Shown piece after piece: positions 19,170 through 26,103 of a DNA stretch of 35,184 nt. The position numbers and the translations under genes were made by a program. Source of the DNA: Acidobacteriota bacterium (GTDB taxonomy: Bacteria; Acidobacteriota; Terriglobia; Bryobacterales; UBA6623); assembly GCA_027624045.1 (NCBI GenBank), contig JAQBUE010000035.1:1-35184 (forward strand). Direction: 5' to 3'. Below the pieces are notes generated by a model. The model saw only the letters and a list, made by a program, of their open reading frames with translations. It was not told the DNA's origin and searched no databases. The stretch's first letter is position 1, and the number at the start of each line of letters is the position of its first letter.

Positions 19170-19199
19170 AAAATCTCACACTTGCCCCCCTCCAGTCAA
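19170..19199 (-). promoter_or_regulatory. Candidate dcw operon promoter
   Basis: On the minus strand TTGACT (19199-19194) is a five-of-six match to the -35 consensus. It is followed after 18 bases by GATTTT (19175-19170), a weak -10 preceded by TGA as in extended -10 promoters. Transcription would begin around 19163, inside the phased GTGGT array, and leave a leader of about 80 bases before mraZ. Confidence 0.4.
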
Positions 19200-19227
19200 G
19201 TGAAAAGTGACCGCTATCCTATAAAAA

Positions 19228-19256
19228 ATATTGGGCTTACGTGTCTATCCCAATAT
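19228..19256. repeat. Inverted repeat upstream of the dcw promoter
   Basis: ATATTGGG at 19228-19235 and CCCAATAT at 19249-19256 form a perfect 8-bp inverted repeat with a 13-base spacer. It lies about 30 bases upstream of the candidate -35 box, in an AT-rich patch. The arm-to-arm distance of 21 bases is two helical turns, which fits a dimeric regulator. No T-run follows, so it is not a terminator. Confidence 0.5.
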
Positions 19257-19411
19257 GTGGTAGTGGTATTCGTGTGTGCGCTATATATTGTGGATGTAGC
19301 TTCGAGGCAGCCAAGCGCCTAAAACCAGATCGAGCGGTGTACGCCCACTAGCCAGCAACGGGCGCAGGATGTCAATCCGACGATGAATGGCGAAAGGGAA
19401 GAGGATTTGGG

Positions 19412-20053
19412 CTAAACGGACTCTTCCCACTGCTGTTCGAGCATGCGGGTGTATTCGCCGGAAGCGTAGAGGATGAAGGGAAAGTTCTCAGGTGGGAGTT
19501 CTGGGCTCTTGCGAAGGTCTCGCCAAGCGGCGAACGCGTAGTCCGCGTGACGGTAGTAGTGACGCAGGTAGTTATTCTGCAAGATCTCTCGAGTCGGCGG
19601 CTCCGAAAACTGTGAGTAAATCCCGATTGACCGAGAGAAGATGCGCACGTATTCGACGACGCCCCAGCTCTTGAGCTTCTCCTGCACGTCATCCGGCGTG
19701 TGCTTGATGAGCAACTGCGCGAAGCTTTGGGGGTGCAGGACGTGGCCAGTGAGTCCGGGCTCCCGGGCACAGGTGTCAAGGCACTGCTCCATCCAGCGGA
19801 AAATGTCCTTACCCACGTAGAACAGCATGCGGACTTCCGCGTAGCGGCCCTCCAGAAGCTGCCGGTCGAGTTCAACCTGATCACTCTCGGCGGCGCCCTC
19901 CCTCAACAGCGACAGGGACGCCTTGGCGCTTTCGAGCACACGGACGGTGGAGGCGGTTTCAGTGAACGGGTGCAGGATCAACGGAGGAAGCGGGTAGAGC
20001 TGATCCACCGCCAGAATGGCTTGTTTTGACATCGACGGCTGTAACTCTCTCAT
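19412..20053 (-). CDS. Conserved-looking protein of unknown function
   Basis: I do not recognise this 213-residue protein. It lacks a signal peptide and membrane helices and is rich in aromatic residues and predicted helix: LFYVGKDIFRWMEQCLD, then NNYLRHYYRHADYAFAAWRD, then FILYASGEYTRMLEQQWEES. The start at 20053 (MRELQPSMSK) has GGAG ten bases upstream; Met8 (20032) is an alternative with a weaker site. The open frame extends to 20188 but reads through the divergent promoter region. Codon use looks like a real gene. It is transcribed toward mraZ but separated from it by 330 bases and the dcw promoter, so it is probably an independent unit. Confidence 0.7.
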   Translation of the reverse strand: MRELQPSMSKQAILAVDQLYPLPPLILHPFTETASTVRVLESAKASLSLLREGAAESDQVELDRQLLEGRYAEVRMLFYVGKDIFRWMEQCLDTCAREPGLTGHVLHPQSFAQLLIKHTPDDVQEKLKSWGVVEYVRIFSRSIGIYSQFSEPPTREILQNNYLRHYYRHADYAFAAWRDLRKSPELPPENFPFILYASGEYTRMLEQQWEESV

Positions 20054-20233
20054 CGACTTCTCGCTCCGAATATTGCGCCGTAACTCAGTATGACATACGA
20101 TTTTGGGGCTGCGGCGCGGCCGGCGGCTCGCGCGGGTGCTGAGAGTGCACGTTTGCAGAGATGCCGAGTTAGGCCACGTTTGTTGCATCTTACGAAAGAA
20201 GCAACGGCGCCGTCAGAGCCTTTGGGAGCGGAG

Positions 20234-20239
20234 TATGAT
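20234..20239 (+). promoter_or_regulatory. Candidate -10 box placed directly before the start codon
   Basis: TATGAT ends six bases before the ATG at 20246, so transcription would begin at or next to the first base of the start codon. No good -35 box is visible at the usual distance. Together with a similar arrangement before 31817, this suggests a leaderless mRNA. Confidence 0.35.
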
Positions 20240-20245
20240 AGGGCC

Positions 20246-21217
20246 ATGATCCGCTCCATCGCATGCACCCTGCTACTGTGCGCAACGCTGCTGCCCGCCG
20301 CCGGCCCTCCCGAAGCCCAAATCTCGAACGGCCTCGTGACCGCGAAGCTGTACCTGCCGGACTTCGAGAACGGCTACTACCGCGGCACGCGCTTTGACTG
20401 GTCGGGCGTCGTCCACAGCCTGACTTACGAGGGCCACGAGTATTTTGGCGAATGGCAGCAGGCCGACGACCCTTACCTTCATGACCGCATCACGGGGCCG
20501 GTCGAATCCTTCAGCCTGAACGCAACCGCGCAGGGATTCGGCGAGATTCCGCCGGGTGGGACCTTCCTGCGCATCGGCGTCGGCATCTGTGAGAAGCCCG
20601 ACGAAAAGGAGTTCCGCTGGCAACATACCTACCGCGTTGTTGATCCCGGCAAATGGACGATCGAACAAGGGTCGAACTGGATTGAGTTCGTGCAGGAGGT
20701 CAGCGATCCGAAGAGCGGTTATGGATTCAGCTACACCAAGCGTATGACGCTCGTTCCCGGCCGGCCGGAACTCGTCATCGACCACGTCCTATCCAACACC
20801 GGCGGCAAGCCGATTGAGACCGACGTTTATAACCACAACTTCTTCGTCATCGACGGCCAGCCTACTGGGCCTGATTTCGTTGTCCGCTTCCCGTTTGATT
20901 TGACCGCTGACCGTGATCTGAAGGGCTATGGCGAGGTGCAAGGACGGGAGTTGGGGTACTCCAAGGTGATCCCTGAAGGCGAACACATCATCACGCTCTT
21001 CACCGGCTATGGCACCGGAGCCGAAGACCACCGCTTCGCGATCGAGAACCGCAAGGTGAAGGCCGGCGTGCGGATGCATGCGGATAAGCCTTTGTCGAAG
21101 CTGCAGTTCTGGTCGCCGCATACGACGCTCTGCCCGGAGCCCTTCATCGACTTGAAGATTGCGCCAGGGCATGCGGACCGCTGGTCGATTCGGTACGAGT
21201 TTTATACGCTGGATTGA
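20246..21217 (+). CDS. Secreted protein, possibly galactose-mutarotase-like fold
   Basis: The 323-residue protein starts at the ATG at 20246 with a Sec signal (MIRSIACTLLLCATLLPAAG), then a beta-rich body: ISNGLVTAKLYLPD, YYRGTRFDWSGVVHSL, HTYRVVDPGKWTIEQG and VYNHNFFVIDGQ. The opening asks for a ligand of the form seen in aldose 1-epimerase-like proteins, where a surface strand leads into a conserved YxGxRFDW segment, and a mid-protein His lies in the sugar pocket. That similarity is a fold-level impression, not a motif match, and the reaction is unknown. The frame remains open 52 codons upstream, but only the ATG at 20246 gives a signal peptide. It is transcribed divergently from the unknown protein at 19412. 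Confidence 0.7.
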   Translation: MIRSIACTLLLCATLLPAAGPPEAQISNGLVTAKLYLPDFENGYYRGTRFDWSGVVHSLTYEGHEYFGEWQQADDPYLHDRITGPVESFSLNATAQGFGEIPPGGTFLRIGVGICEKPDEKEFRWQHTYRVVDPGKWTIEQGSNWIEFVQEVSDPKSGYGFSYTKRMTLVPGRPELVIDHVLSNTGGKPIETDVYNHNFFVIDGQPTGPDFVVRFPFDLTADRDLKGYGEVQGRELGYSKVIPEGEHIITLFTGYGTGAEDHRFAIENRKVKAGVRMHADKPLSKLQFWSPHTTLCPEPFIDLKIAPGHADRWSIRYEFYTLD

Positions 21218-21271
21218 GGCGGGATCAAGCCGTCGACAAGGCACGCTGGACACAATCTGGAACGAACCGCC

Positions 21272-21538
21272 ATGTGTCGAAACATCAAAACGTTGTTCAA
21301 CTTTGATCCGCCCGCGACGGACGAAGAAATCCGTGCCGCCTCGATTCAGTTCGTCCGCAAGCTGAGTGGGTTCACCAAGCCTTCACAAGCCAACGTAGCG
21401 GCATTTGATCGGGCGGTCGATGACGTCGCTCAAGTCGCGCGCGCTCTGATCGATTCGCTGGTGACGGCCGCCCCGGGCCGCGACCGTGAGATCGAGGCCA
21501 CGAAAGCGCGCACCCGGTCCGCTCAACGATTTGGGTGA
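21272..21538 (+). CDS. DUF2277 family protein
   Basis: This is a small 88-residue soluble protein starting MCRNIKTLFNFDPPATDEE, the very conserved N-terminus of the DUF2277 family. FVRKLSGFTKPSQAN and an alanine-rich helix follow, then a C-terminal KARTRSAQRFG. The function of the family is unknown; the invariant Cys2 and Arg3 are notable. The length is normal. It lies 54 bases after the mutarotase-like gene on the same strand, so the two could share a transcript. It converges on the sugar-nucleotide enzyme gene with only 15 bases between the stops and no convincing terminator. Confidence 0.9.
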   Translation: MCRNIKTLFNFDPPATDEEIRAASIQFVRKLSGFTKPSQANVAAFDRAVDDVAQVARALIDSLVTAAPGRDREIEATKARTRSAQRFG

Positions 21539-21553
21539 GGGAAGACGCCCCTT

Positions 21554-22507
21554 TTAGGTGGGGCTGACGGGCGGCGCCAACTCTTGCGCGCGGAAGTACT
21601 CGATCGTATCGGTGAGACCGATATCGAGCGAAACCTTGGGTTCCCAACCAAGGATCTCCCTGGCCTTTGTGATGTCCGGTTGACGCTGCTTGGGATCGTC
21701 CTCGGGCAGAGGCTTGAAGGTGATGCTTTCCTCAATTCCCAGCTTGGCCTGGATCAGTTCGGCGAACTGCAGGATCGTCATCTCACTCGGATTGCCGATG
21801 TTCACCGGAAGATGGTCCTCGCTCCACATCAACCGGAAGAGTCCATCGACGAGATCAGACACGAAGCAGAAACTACGGGTTTGCGAGCCGCTACCGAAAA
21901 CCGTCAGCAGCCGGCCGCTCAGGACTTGGTCGAGAAAGGCTGGCACGACGCGTCCGTCCCGCAGCTTCATGCGCGGACCGTAGGTATTGAAGATGCGCGC
22001 GATGTGGGTATTGAGTTTGTACTCGCGGTGGTAAGCCATCGTAACGGCCTCGGCGAAGCGCTTTGCTTCGTCGTAGCACGAGCGGGGGCCGATGGGGTTG
22101 ACGTTGCCCCAGTAGCTTTCTTTCTGTGGATGCTCTAGCGGGTCGCCGTAGCACTCCGAGGTGGAAGTGAGCAGAAAACCGGCATCATTTTGACGAGCCA
22201 GATCGAGCAGATTCTTCGTTCCCACGGAGCCAACCATCAGCGTCGCGACAGGGTGGGTCAGGTAGTCGACCGGGCTGGCGGGCGACGCCAGGTTGCACAC
22301 GAAGTCAACCGGCCCCGCAATCTTGAGAGGTTCGCAGACATCGTGTTCCAGAAAATCGAAGCCTGGATTCGACCGCAGATGATGCAGGTTCTCGGCTCGA
22401 CCGGTCAGAAAGTTGTCGACGGCGAGGACCTGATGGTCTTCCGCCAACAGGCGGTCGCAAAGATGGGAGCCGATAAATCCGGCACCCCCGGCTACAAGAA
22501 TTCGCAA
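21554..22507 (-). CDS. UDP-glucuronate decarboxylase-like NAD-dependent enzyme
   Basis: This is a 317-residue extended short-chain dehydrogenase. The family member with this sequence pattern converts UDP-glucuronate to UDP-xylose. GGAGFIGSH at 7-15 binds [17 protein letters not shown] around 115-128 and [14 protein letters not shown] with Tyr145/Lys149 form the active site; the last block is characteristic of UDP-xylose synthases. [10 protein letters not shown] follows. The start is a TTG at 22505-22507, supported by GGGAG six bases upstream and because it begins exactly at the conserved [10 protein letters not shown]. It faces a glycosyltransferase gene across a 141-base divergent promoter region. 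Other nucleotide-sugar decarboxylases of this superfamily remain possible. Confidence 0.88.
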   Translation of the reverse strand: MRILVAGGAGFIGSHLCDRLLAEDHQVLAVDNFLTGRAENLHHLRSNPGFDFLEHDVCEPLKIAGPVDFVCNLASPASPVDYLTHPVATLMVGSVGTKNLLDLARQNDAGFLLTSTSECYGDPLEHPQKESYWGNVNPIGPRSCYDEAKRFAEAVTMAYHREYKLNTHIARIFNTYGPRMKLRDGRVVPAFLDQVLSGRLLTVFGSGSQTRSFCFVSDLVDGLFRLMWSEDHLPVNIGNPSEMTILQFAELIQAKLGIEESITFKPLPEDDPKQRQPDITKAREILGWEPKVSLDIGLTDTIEYFRAQELAPPVSPT

Positions 22508-22530
22508 GTTATTCTCTCCCTCAATATTTC

Positions 22531-22559
22531 ATGGTACGGAAGCAGCGGAAGTCCGGCAA
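22531..22559 (-). promoter_or_regulatory. Candidate promoter for the UDP-glucuronate decarboxylase-like gene
   Basis: On the minus strand TTGCCG (22559-22554) and TACCAT (22536-22531) are separated by 17 bases, each matching four of six consensus positions. Transcription would start near 22525, leaving a leader of about 17 bases that contains the GGGAG ribosome binding site. Confidence 0.4.
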
Positions 22560-22648
22560 CTAAGGTAAACACTGAGATCAAGACCGAGACTGCGGTACGG
22601 CCCCCGGCTCGGCCGGCGGCCATGGTATTCTCGTAGCTTCCCGGGCCC

Positions 22649-23407
22649 ATGGAAACCGCCGTCGAAGCACGCAGTGACGGTCTGAACGAGACGCCCCCTG
22701 CCGCGACCAGTGCTCGCGCGGGAGCGCTTCGTCTTTCCGTCATCATTCCCGCGCGCAACGAAGAAGACTTGATCGGCGATTTGATCGCGCAGGTTCGCGC
22801 CAGCGGAGTTGCCGAAATCATCGTCGTTGACGGCTCGAGCCGCGACCGGACGCGGGAACGGGCGCGCGCCGCCGGCGCGAGAGTCATCGAATCGCCACCC
22901 GGCCGCGGCGTCCAGCAGAACCGTGGAGCCGCCGAAGCGAGCGGCGACGCGCTGCTCTTTCTCCACGCGGATACGAGGCTGCCGGCCGACTTCCTGGATC
23001 AGATTGAAACCCTGTTCGCTTCCGGCGTGGTGTGCGCCGGGGCCTTTCGGCTTGCCGTGGATGCACCGGGCCTGGCGATCCGCTGGGTGGAAAGTATGGC
23101 GAACTGGCGTTCGCTTTACTTTCAACTGCCCTATGGCGATCAGGCGATTTTCGTGCGACGGCAGACCTTTCGCGAGGCGGGCGGTTTCGCCGCGATCCCG
23201 CTGATGGAAGACTTCGAACTGATGCGGCGTTTGCGGAAGATGGGTCGCATCGGACTGGCGTCCTCCGCCGTGACGACTTCGGCCCGGCGCTGGAAACAAC
23301 TGGGCGTTTGGCGTGCCACATGGAGCAACCAGCTTTGCATCCTCGCTTACTTGTGCGGTGTCTCGCCTGAGCGCATCGCCGCTTGGCGCGAGGCCCGCGG
23401 ACGGTGA
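22649..23407 (+). CDS. Glycosyltransferase family 2, TIGR04283-like
   Basis: The 252-residue cytoplasmic GT-A enzyme shows LSVIIPARNEEDLIGDLI from about residue 29, EIIVVDGSSRDRT, the metal-binding motif FLHADTRLP and LPYGDQAIFVRRQTF followed by MEDFELMRRLRKMGR. This combination matches the TIGR04283 group of glycosyltransferases, annotated in many genomes as arsenosugar-related, although its real substrate varies. It transfers a sugar from a nucleotide donor to an unknown acceptor. The first 28 residues are non-conserved, so a later start is possible, though no in-frame ATG lies between. It is divergent from the nucleotide-sugar enzyme gene, which may supply its donor. Confidence 0.85.
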   Translation: METAVEARSDGLNETPPAATSARAGALRLSVIIPARNEEDLIGDLIAQVRASGVAEIIVVDGSSRDRTRERARAAGARVIESPPGRGVQQNRGAAEASGDALLFLHADTRLPADFLDQIETLFASGVVCAGAFRLAVDAPGLAIRWVESMANWRSLYFQLPYGDQAIFVRRQTFREAGGFAAIPLMEDFELMRRLRKMGRIGLASSAVTTSARRWKQLGVWRATWSNQLCILAYLCGVSPERIAAWREARGR

Positions 23408-23470
23408 TGCTAACGCGCCATGTCGCCGAGCACGCGTTTTCGTTACCACCGAAAGTTGGCGCGCTGAGGT

Positions 23471-23528
23471 TGGCTTTGTTTGGTAAAAAGTGTGCTGTCG
23501 CTTATGAGCTGGCTTCGTTTGGTAGAAA
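23471..23528 (+). repeat. Two 19-base repeats 39 bases apart
   Basis: A unit reading TGGCTT(T/C)GTTTGGTA followed by an A-rich end occurs at 23471-23489 and 23510-23528, exactly 39 bases (13 codons) apart. Read on the minus strand both units encode FYQTKP, and in that frame the period is 13 residues. The minus-strand frame lacks other coding features, so I treat this as a DNA repeat. Confidence 0.6.
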
Positions 23529-23766
23529 ACGGCGGCTGGGAGATTCGGAGCGGACTCGGGCGAGCGTAGAGTACCACACTTTGCATCATTTTGCATCACC
23601 GACGAGTTATGCCGCCCTTTCCGGAGATCGGGTAACTGGCTTGGCTGTAACCACTTAAGGGTCGAAGTCCGGTTCATGGCCGCCATGACTGTGGTGCAGT
23701 TGCTTTTCATGTCGAATTTGGCATCAGGTACGCCCCACACGAGAGGGCCGAGCCCGCGTGGCAATT

Positions 23767-23941
23767 GTAACCCGGGTGGAGGCGGCTGGCGGGGCTAGGG
23801 AAAGGTAAGTTGTTGCAGGGTGGAGAGATAGAGGCGCCGATCTGCTGTGACTGGGTTTTGCGGGTTGGGGCGTTTTGGTGATACGGGGGACTGGATCGCG
23901 AGGACTCGCGACCCGGCAGGCCAGGAGGCTTGCGCCACGAG
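23767..23941 (+). repeat. Left copy of a ~176-bp direct repeat
   Basis: It starts GTAACCCGGGTGGAGGCGG and ends GGCTTGCGCCACGAG. It matches the copy at 24100-24275 base for base except about ten substitutions and one single-base indel near the middle (around 94 percent by eye). A few further bases (AAT) match to the left. Near its right end it carries a hairpin: GCAGGCC (23916-23922), AGGA loop, GGCTTGC (23927-23933), with one G-U pair. Confidence 0.85.
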
Positions 23942-23946
23942 TCGTG

Positions 23947-24092
23947 AGGGGCTCAAGCCGGTTTGGGTAAGGCCCCTAGAAGGAGCCTGATTCATTCTGT
24001 CGGGGGCATTGTGTACCAGGCGTAAAACGCCTGGCCTAGTCGAAACCATGGCCCGTGAACGGGCCAAAGAATGGCCGGTGAAAAGCGGCCAT
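23947..24092 (+). repeat. Row of four hairpins between the direct repeats
   Basis: There are four stem-loops in a row. The first is AGGGGC (23947-23952) with GCCCCT (23972-23977). The second is CCAGGCGT (24016-24023) with ACGCCTGG (24027-24034). The third is GGCCCG (24050-24055) with CGGGCC (24060-24065), loop TGAA. The fourth is ATGGCCG (24071-24077) with CGGCCAT (24086-24092). All stems are perfect and the spacers are A-rich or purine-rich. No T-run follows, so they are not ordinary terminators. They could be a structured RNA or the folded core of a mobile element. Confidence 0.6.
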
Positions 24093-24099
24093 CGGAATC

Positions 24100-24275
24100 G
24101 TAACCCGGGTGGAGGCGGCTGGCGGGGCGGGGGAAAGGTAAGTTATTGCAGGGTGGAGAGATAGAGACGCCGATCTGCTGTGACTGGGTTCTTGTGGGTT
24201 GGGGCGTTTTGGTTATACGGGGGACTGGATCACGAGGACTCGCGACCCGGCAAGCCGGGAGGCTTGCGCCACGAG
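24100..24275 (+). repeat. Right copy of the ~176-bp direct repeat
   Basis: It is 333 bases to the right of the first copy. It ends 13 bases before the stop codon of the minus-strand methyltransferase gene. Its terminal hairpin is perfect: GCAAGCC (24250-24256), GGGA loop, GGCTTGC (24261-24267). The single change A to G in the other copy keeps pairing through G-U. Confidence 0.85.
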
Positions 24276-24288
24276 CATTGTGGCGCGT

Positions 24289-25056
24289 CTACTTGTAGGC
24301 GGCGCAGACGACGCGCTTGCGGCGGGCGTGCTGTTCGTACGCGCCCTGGGGAGGGTCGAGGAACTCGACGCGCTGGAAGCCGGCTTGCTTCAGCATGAAG
24401 GTGAGCCCCTTCGGGGAAGGGCATGTCGCTACCGGCGAGTGGCCGGTCTCGGTGTTGTCGGCGTAGAATTCGTCGCCTTCGTCGATCAATGCCAGGACGC
24501 CCTGATAGGGGCGCGTCCATTCGCGGGCGCCCCACTCGACTTCGCCCTCGACCTCGTCGATGACTTGCGTCTCAATGACGCATAGCTCCGAAGTGATCGC
24601 AGCCAGGTTCCGCAGAGCCCGCATCGGGTTTTCCAGGTGATAGAGCACGCCCAGGAATAAAACGAGTTCGTGGCTGCCGAGCGAGGCTGGGTCGAGATCT
24701 TCGATGTTGCCCTGCTGAAACGTGATCGCCGGGTGGCCGAGCCGCTCGGCGGCGAAGCGTGCTTTGTTGAGATTCGCTTCGCGCACATCGAACCCGGTGA
24801 TTCGCTCGACGCCGAGCTGGGCCATCGCGAAGCTGTAGAAGCCCTCATGGCAACCGATGTCGAGGCAGCGGATTTGCTTGAGGCGCTCCGCGAAGTGTGC
24901 GGTTACGACGGCATCGACCATCAGACGGCGGGTCTCGAAGATGTCGGTGACATGGGGCGGGACGTTCGAGGTCGTGTGAACACCGCCGCCGAAATCGAAG
25001 GGATAGAACCATGGTCCGAGCGCTTCGATTCGCTGCTCGATTTCTTGTTGTGTCAT
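24289..25056 (-). CDS. SAM-dependent methyltransferase, CmoB/DUF1698-like (first copy)
   Basis: The 255-residue class I methyltransferase shows motif I CLDIGCHEGFYSFAMAQLG near residue 64, FDVREANLNKARF as motif II, and LVLFLGVLYHLENPMRALRNL. The last block, with LGVLYHLENP, is typical of the CmoB-like DUF1698 group. CmoB itself modifies tRNA wobble uridine with carboxy-SAM, but members in sugar clusters are thought to methylate glycans or lipids, so the substrate is open. The start used is the ATG at 25056; a TTG at 25068 adds four residues. Neither has a clear ribosome binding site. A homologous, clearly different copy is at 26104. Confidence 0.82.
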   Translation of the reverse strand: MTQQEIEQRIEALGPWFYPFDFGGGVHTTSNVPPHVTDIFETRRLMVDAVVTAHFAERLKQIRCLDIGCHEGFYSFAMAQLGVERITGFDVREANLNKARFAAERLGHPAITFQQGNIEDLDPASLGSHELVLFLGVLYHLENPMRALRNLAAITSELCVIETQVIDEVEGEVEWGAREWTRPYQGVLALIDEGDEFYADNTETGHSPVATCPSPKGLTFMLKQAGFQRVEFLDPPQGAYEQHARRKRVVCAAYK

Positions 25057-25089
25057 TTTCGAGTGCAACCGGGAATTAAACGGGGAGTT

Positions 25090-25854
25090 CTAGGGCCGGC
25101 GGCGCAGCCAGCCGCCTTGCCAGTAGCTCACGGCGGCAGGCAGGTTCTCGACGCTGGTTTGCGACACGCGGGGCGCACGCTCGAACTCCGGATGCGCCGC
25201 CAGGAAATCTTCCACGGCAGCCGCCGGATTATCTTCGGCCCAAGACGGATCGCCACCTGGCACATCGGCGAGGTCCCGCACAATCGTATCGGCAACGATC
25301 AAGTAGGAACCGGGCGTCACGAGCGGCGCATACGCTTCGAGTTCCCGGCGCACATGCGCGCGGCTGTGATCGGAGTCAAGTAAGACCAGGGTCGTCTCCC
25401 CCGGCTCGCGCAGTCTCTCGATCTTGGCCGAGACCTCAGGCGATGCCGAATCGCCTTCGATCAATGTGATGTGTGAACCGAGCATATGATCGCTGATGGC
25501 CTCACGCAAGCTGGACGGTACATTGATATCGACCCCTACGACGCGGCCCGCGCCGATCGCCTTGCAGAGGCTGGCGTGGAACAACAGCGAGCCGCCCTGA
25601 TACACGCCTGTCTCGATCACAAGGCTGGGCCGCACGTCCCAAATCACTTCCTGGAAGCGCACCAAGTCATCGGGCAACTGCAAGACCGGTAAGCCCATCC
25701 ATGTGAACCCGGAGTAGTAGCGGAGGCTCCAGCCGATGCGGACCCATTGGCGGGAGATGTGCTCGAACGATGCGCGGCTGTAGAGGTCATGAGTCGCCGA
25801 TTCCCCGTTCTCGACGGTGAGGGTGCGCGCAGCGGTGTCAGCGACGAGTTTCAT
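25090..25854 (-). CDS. CmcI/cephalosporin hydroxylase-type SAM methyltransferase
   Basis: The 254-residue protein resembles CmcI, the O-methyltransferase-fold family also found as rhamnosyl O-methyltransferases in glycolipid clusters. SLVIETGVYQGGSLLFHASL is the SAM-binding motif, VVGVDINVPS the second, and TLVLLDSDHSRAHVRRELEAYAPLV the metal-binding and catalytic block with DSDHSRAHV. The C-terminal GDPSWAEDNPAAAVEDFL is also characteristic. It starts with ATG at 25854 and ends 33 bases before the neighbouring methyltransferase start, so the two form one transcript. Sugar O-methylation is the best guess; the acceptor is unknown. Confidence 0.85.
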   Translation of the reverse strand: MKLVADTAARTLTVENGESATHDLYSRASFEHISRQWVRIGWSLRYYSGFTWMGLPVLQLPDDLVRFQEVIWDVRPSLVIETGVYQGGSLLFHASLCKAIGAGRVVGVDINVPSSLREAISDHMLGSHITLIEGDSASPEVSAKIERLREPGETTLVLLDSDHSRAHVRRELEAYAPLVTPGSYLIVADTIVRDLADVPGGDPSWAEDNPAAAVEDFLAAHPEFERAPRVSQTSVENLPAAVSYWQGGWLRRRP

Positions 25855-25882
25855 GGCAGGCTAGACCGCGCGCTGAGGAGGG

Positions 25883-25985
25883 GCTGTGAAAAAATTGGGG
25901 ACAGTCCACGGCGCGCCGCTTGCAGCCGAGGCCGGCGAACGAGTTTCGAGGGCGGCGCTTGGTACAGTCCCCATTTTTTCGCAGC
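25883..25985. mobile_element. 103-bp MITE/REP-like element with 25-bp imperfect inverted ends
   Basis: The left end GCTGTGAAAAAATTGGGGAC and following bases (25883-25907) match the right end (25961-25985) in inverted orientation, with a few mismatches and one single-base gap. The core is about 53 bases and GC-rich. The motif TGGGGACAGT is a frequent feature of short palindromic elements mobilised by REP-associated transposases. No transposase lies in this window. It sits in the 249-base gap between two methyltransferase genes. Confidence 0.6.
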
Positions 25986-26103
25986 GGGCAAGTGTTCGGT
26001 GGCGGGTTCGGACCGCTCCTTGCCAGTCGCGGCTCGGCTAGTGGTTGATCGCTGGGTGGGGGATTTGGGCATGAGAATTGCGATTGCAGGTTAGACAGCG
26101 AGC

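Larger units (their letters stand above)
19082..19411. other. Gene-free stretch between the dcw operon and the unknown protein
   Basis: These 330 bases hold the dcw promoter and the phased operator near mraZ. They also hold an inverted repeat ATATTGGG (19228-19235) / CCCAATAT (19249-19256). The part from about 19200 to 19300 is clearly richer in A and T than the surrounding genes. From 19320 to 19411 I see nothing beyond the end of the neighbouring gene's transcript. I found no convincing terminator or small gene. Confidence 0.6.
23408..24288. other. 881-base gene-free stretch with repeats and hairpins
   Basis: No reading frame here has a credible start, motif or codon pattern. The stretch contains a pair of 39-bp-spaced TTTGGTA repeats (23471-23528) and TTGCATCA repeated at 23581 and 23591. 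A hairpin follows, CACG/CGTG and GGGC/GCCC, at about 23737-23760. Beyond it are two copies of a roughly 176-bp direct repeat flanking four consecutive hairpins. Together they look like accumulated intergenic mobile or structural elements between the + strand glycosyltransferase and the minus-strand methyltransferase, whose genes converge here. Confidence 0.7.

Noticed and set aside
23641..23700. A tRNA-like GGTTC loop followed by an ATGGCCGCCAT palindrome
   Set aside because: No acceptor stem, anticodon arm or 3' CCA could be assembled around it.
22529..23764. 411-codon minus-strand open frame
   Set aside because: It overlaps the well-supported + strand glycosyltransferase and the divergent promoter region. 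Its only distinctive feature is a FYQTKP repeat encoded by a DNA repeat.
24199..24585. 128-codon + strand frame starting in the direct repeat
   Set aside because: It is antisense to the methyltransferase C-terminus and begins inside a non-coding repeat.
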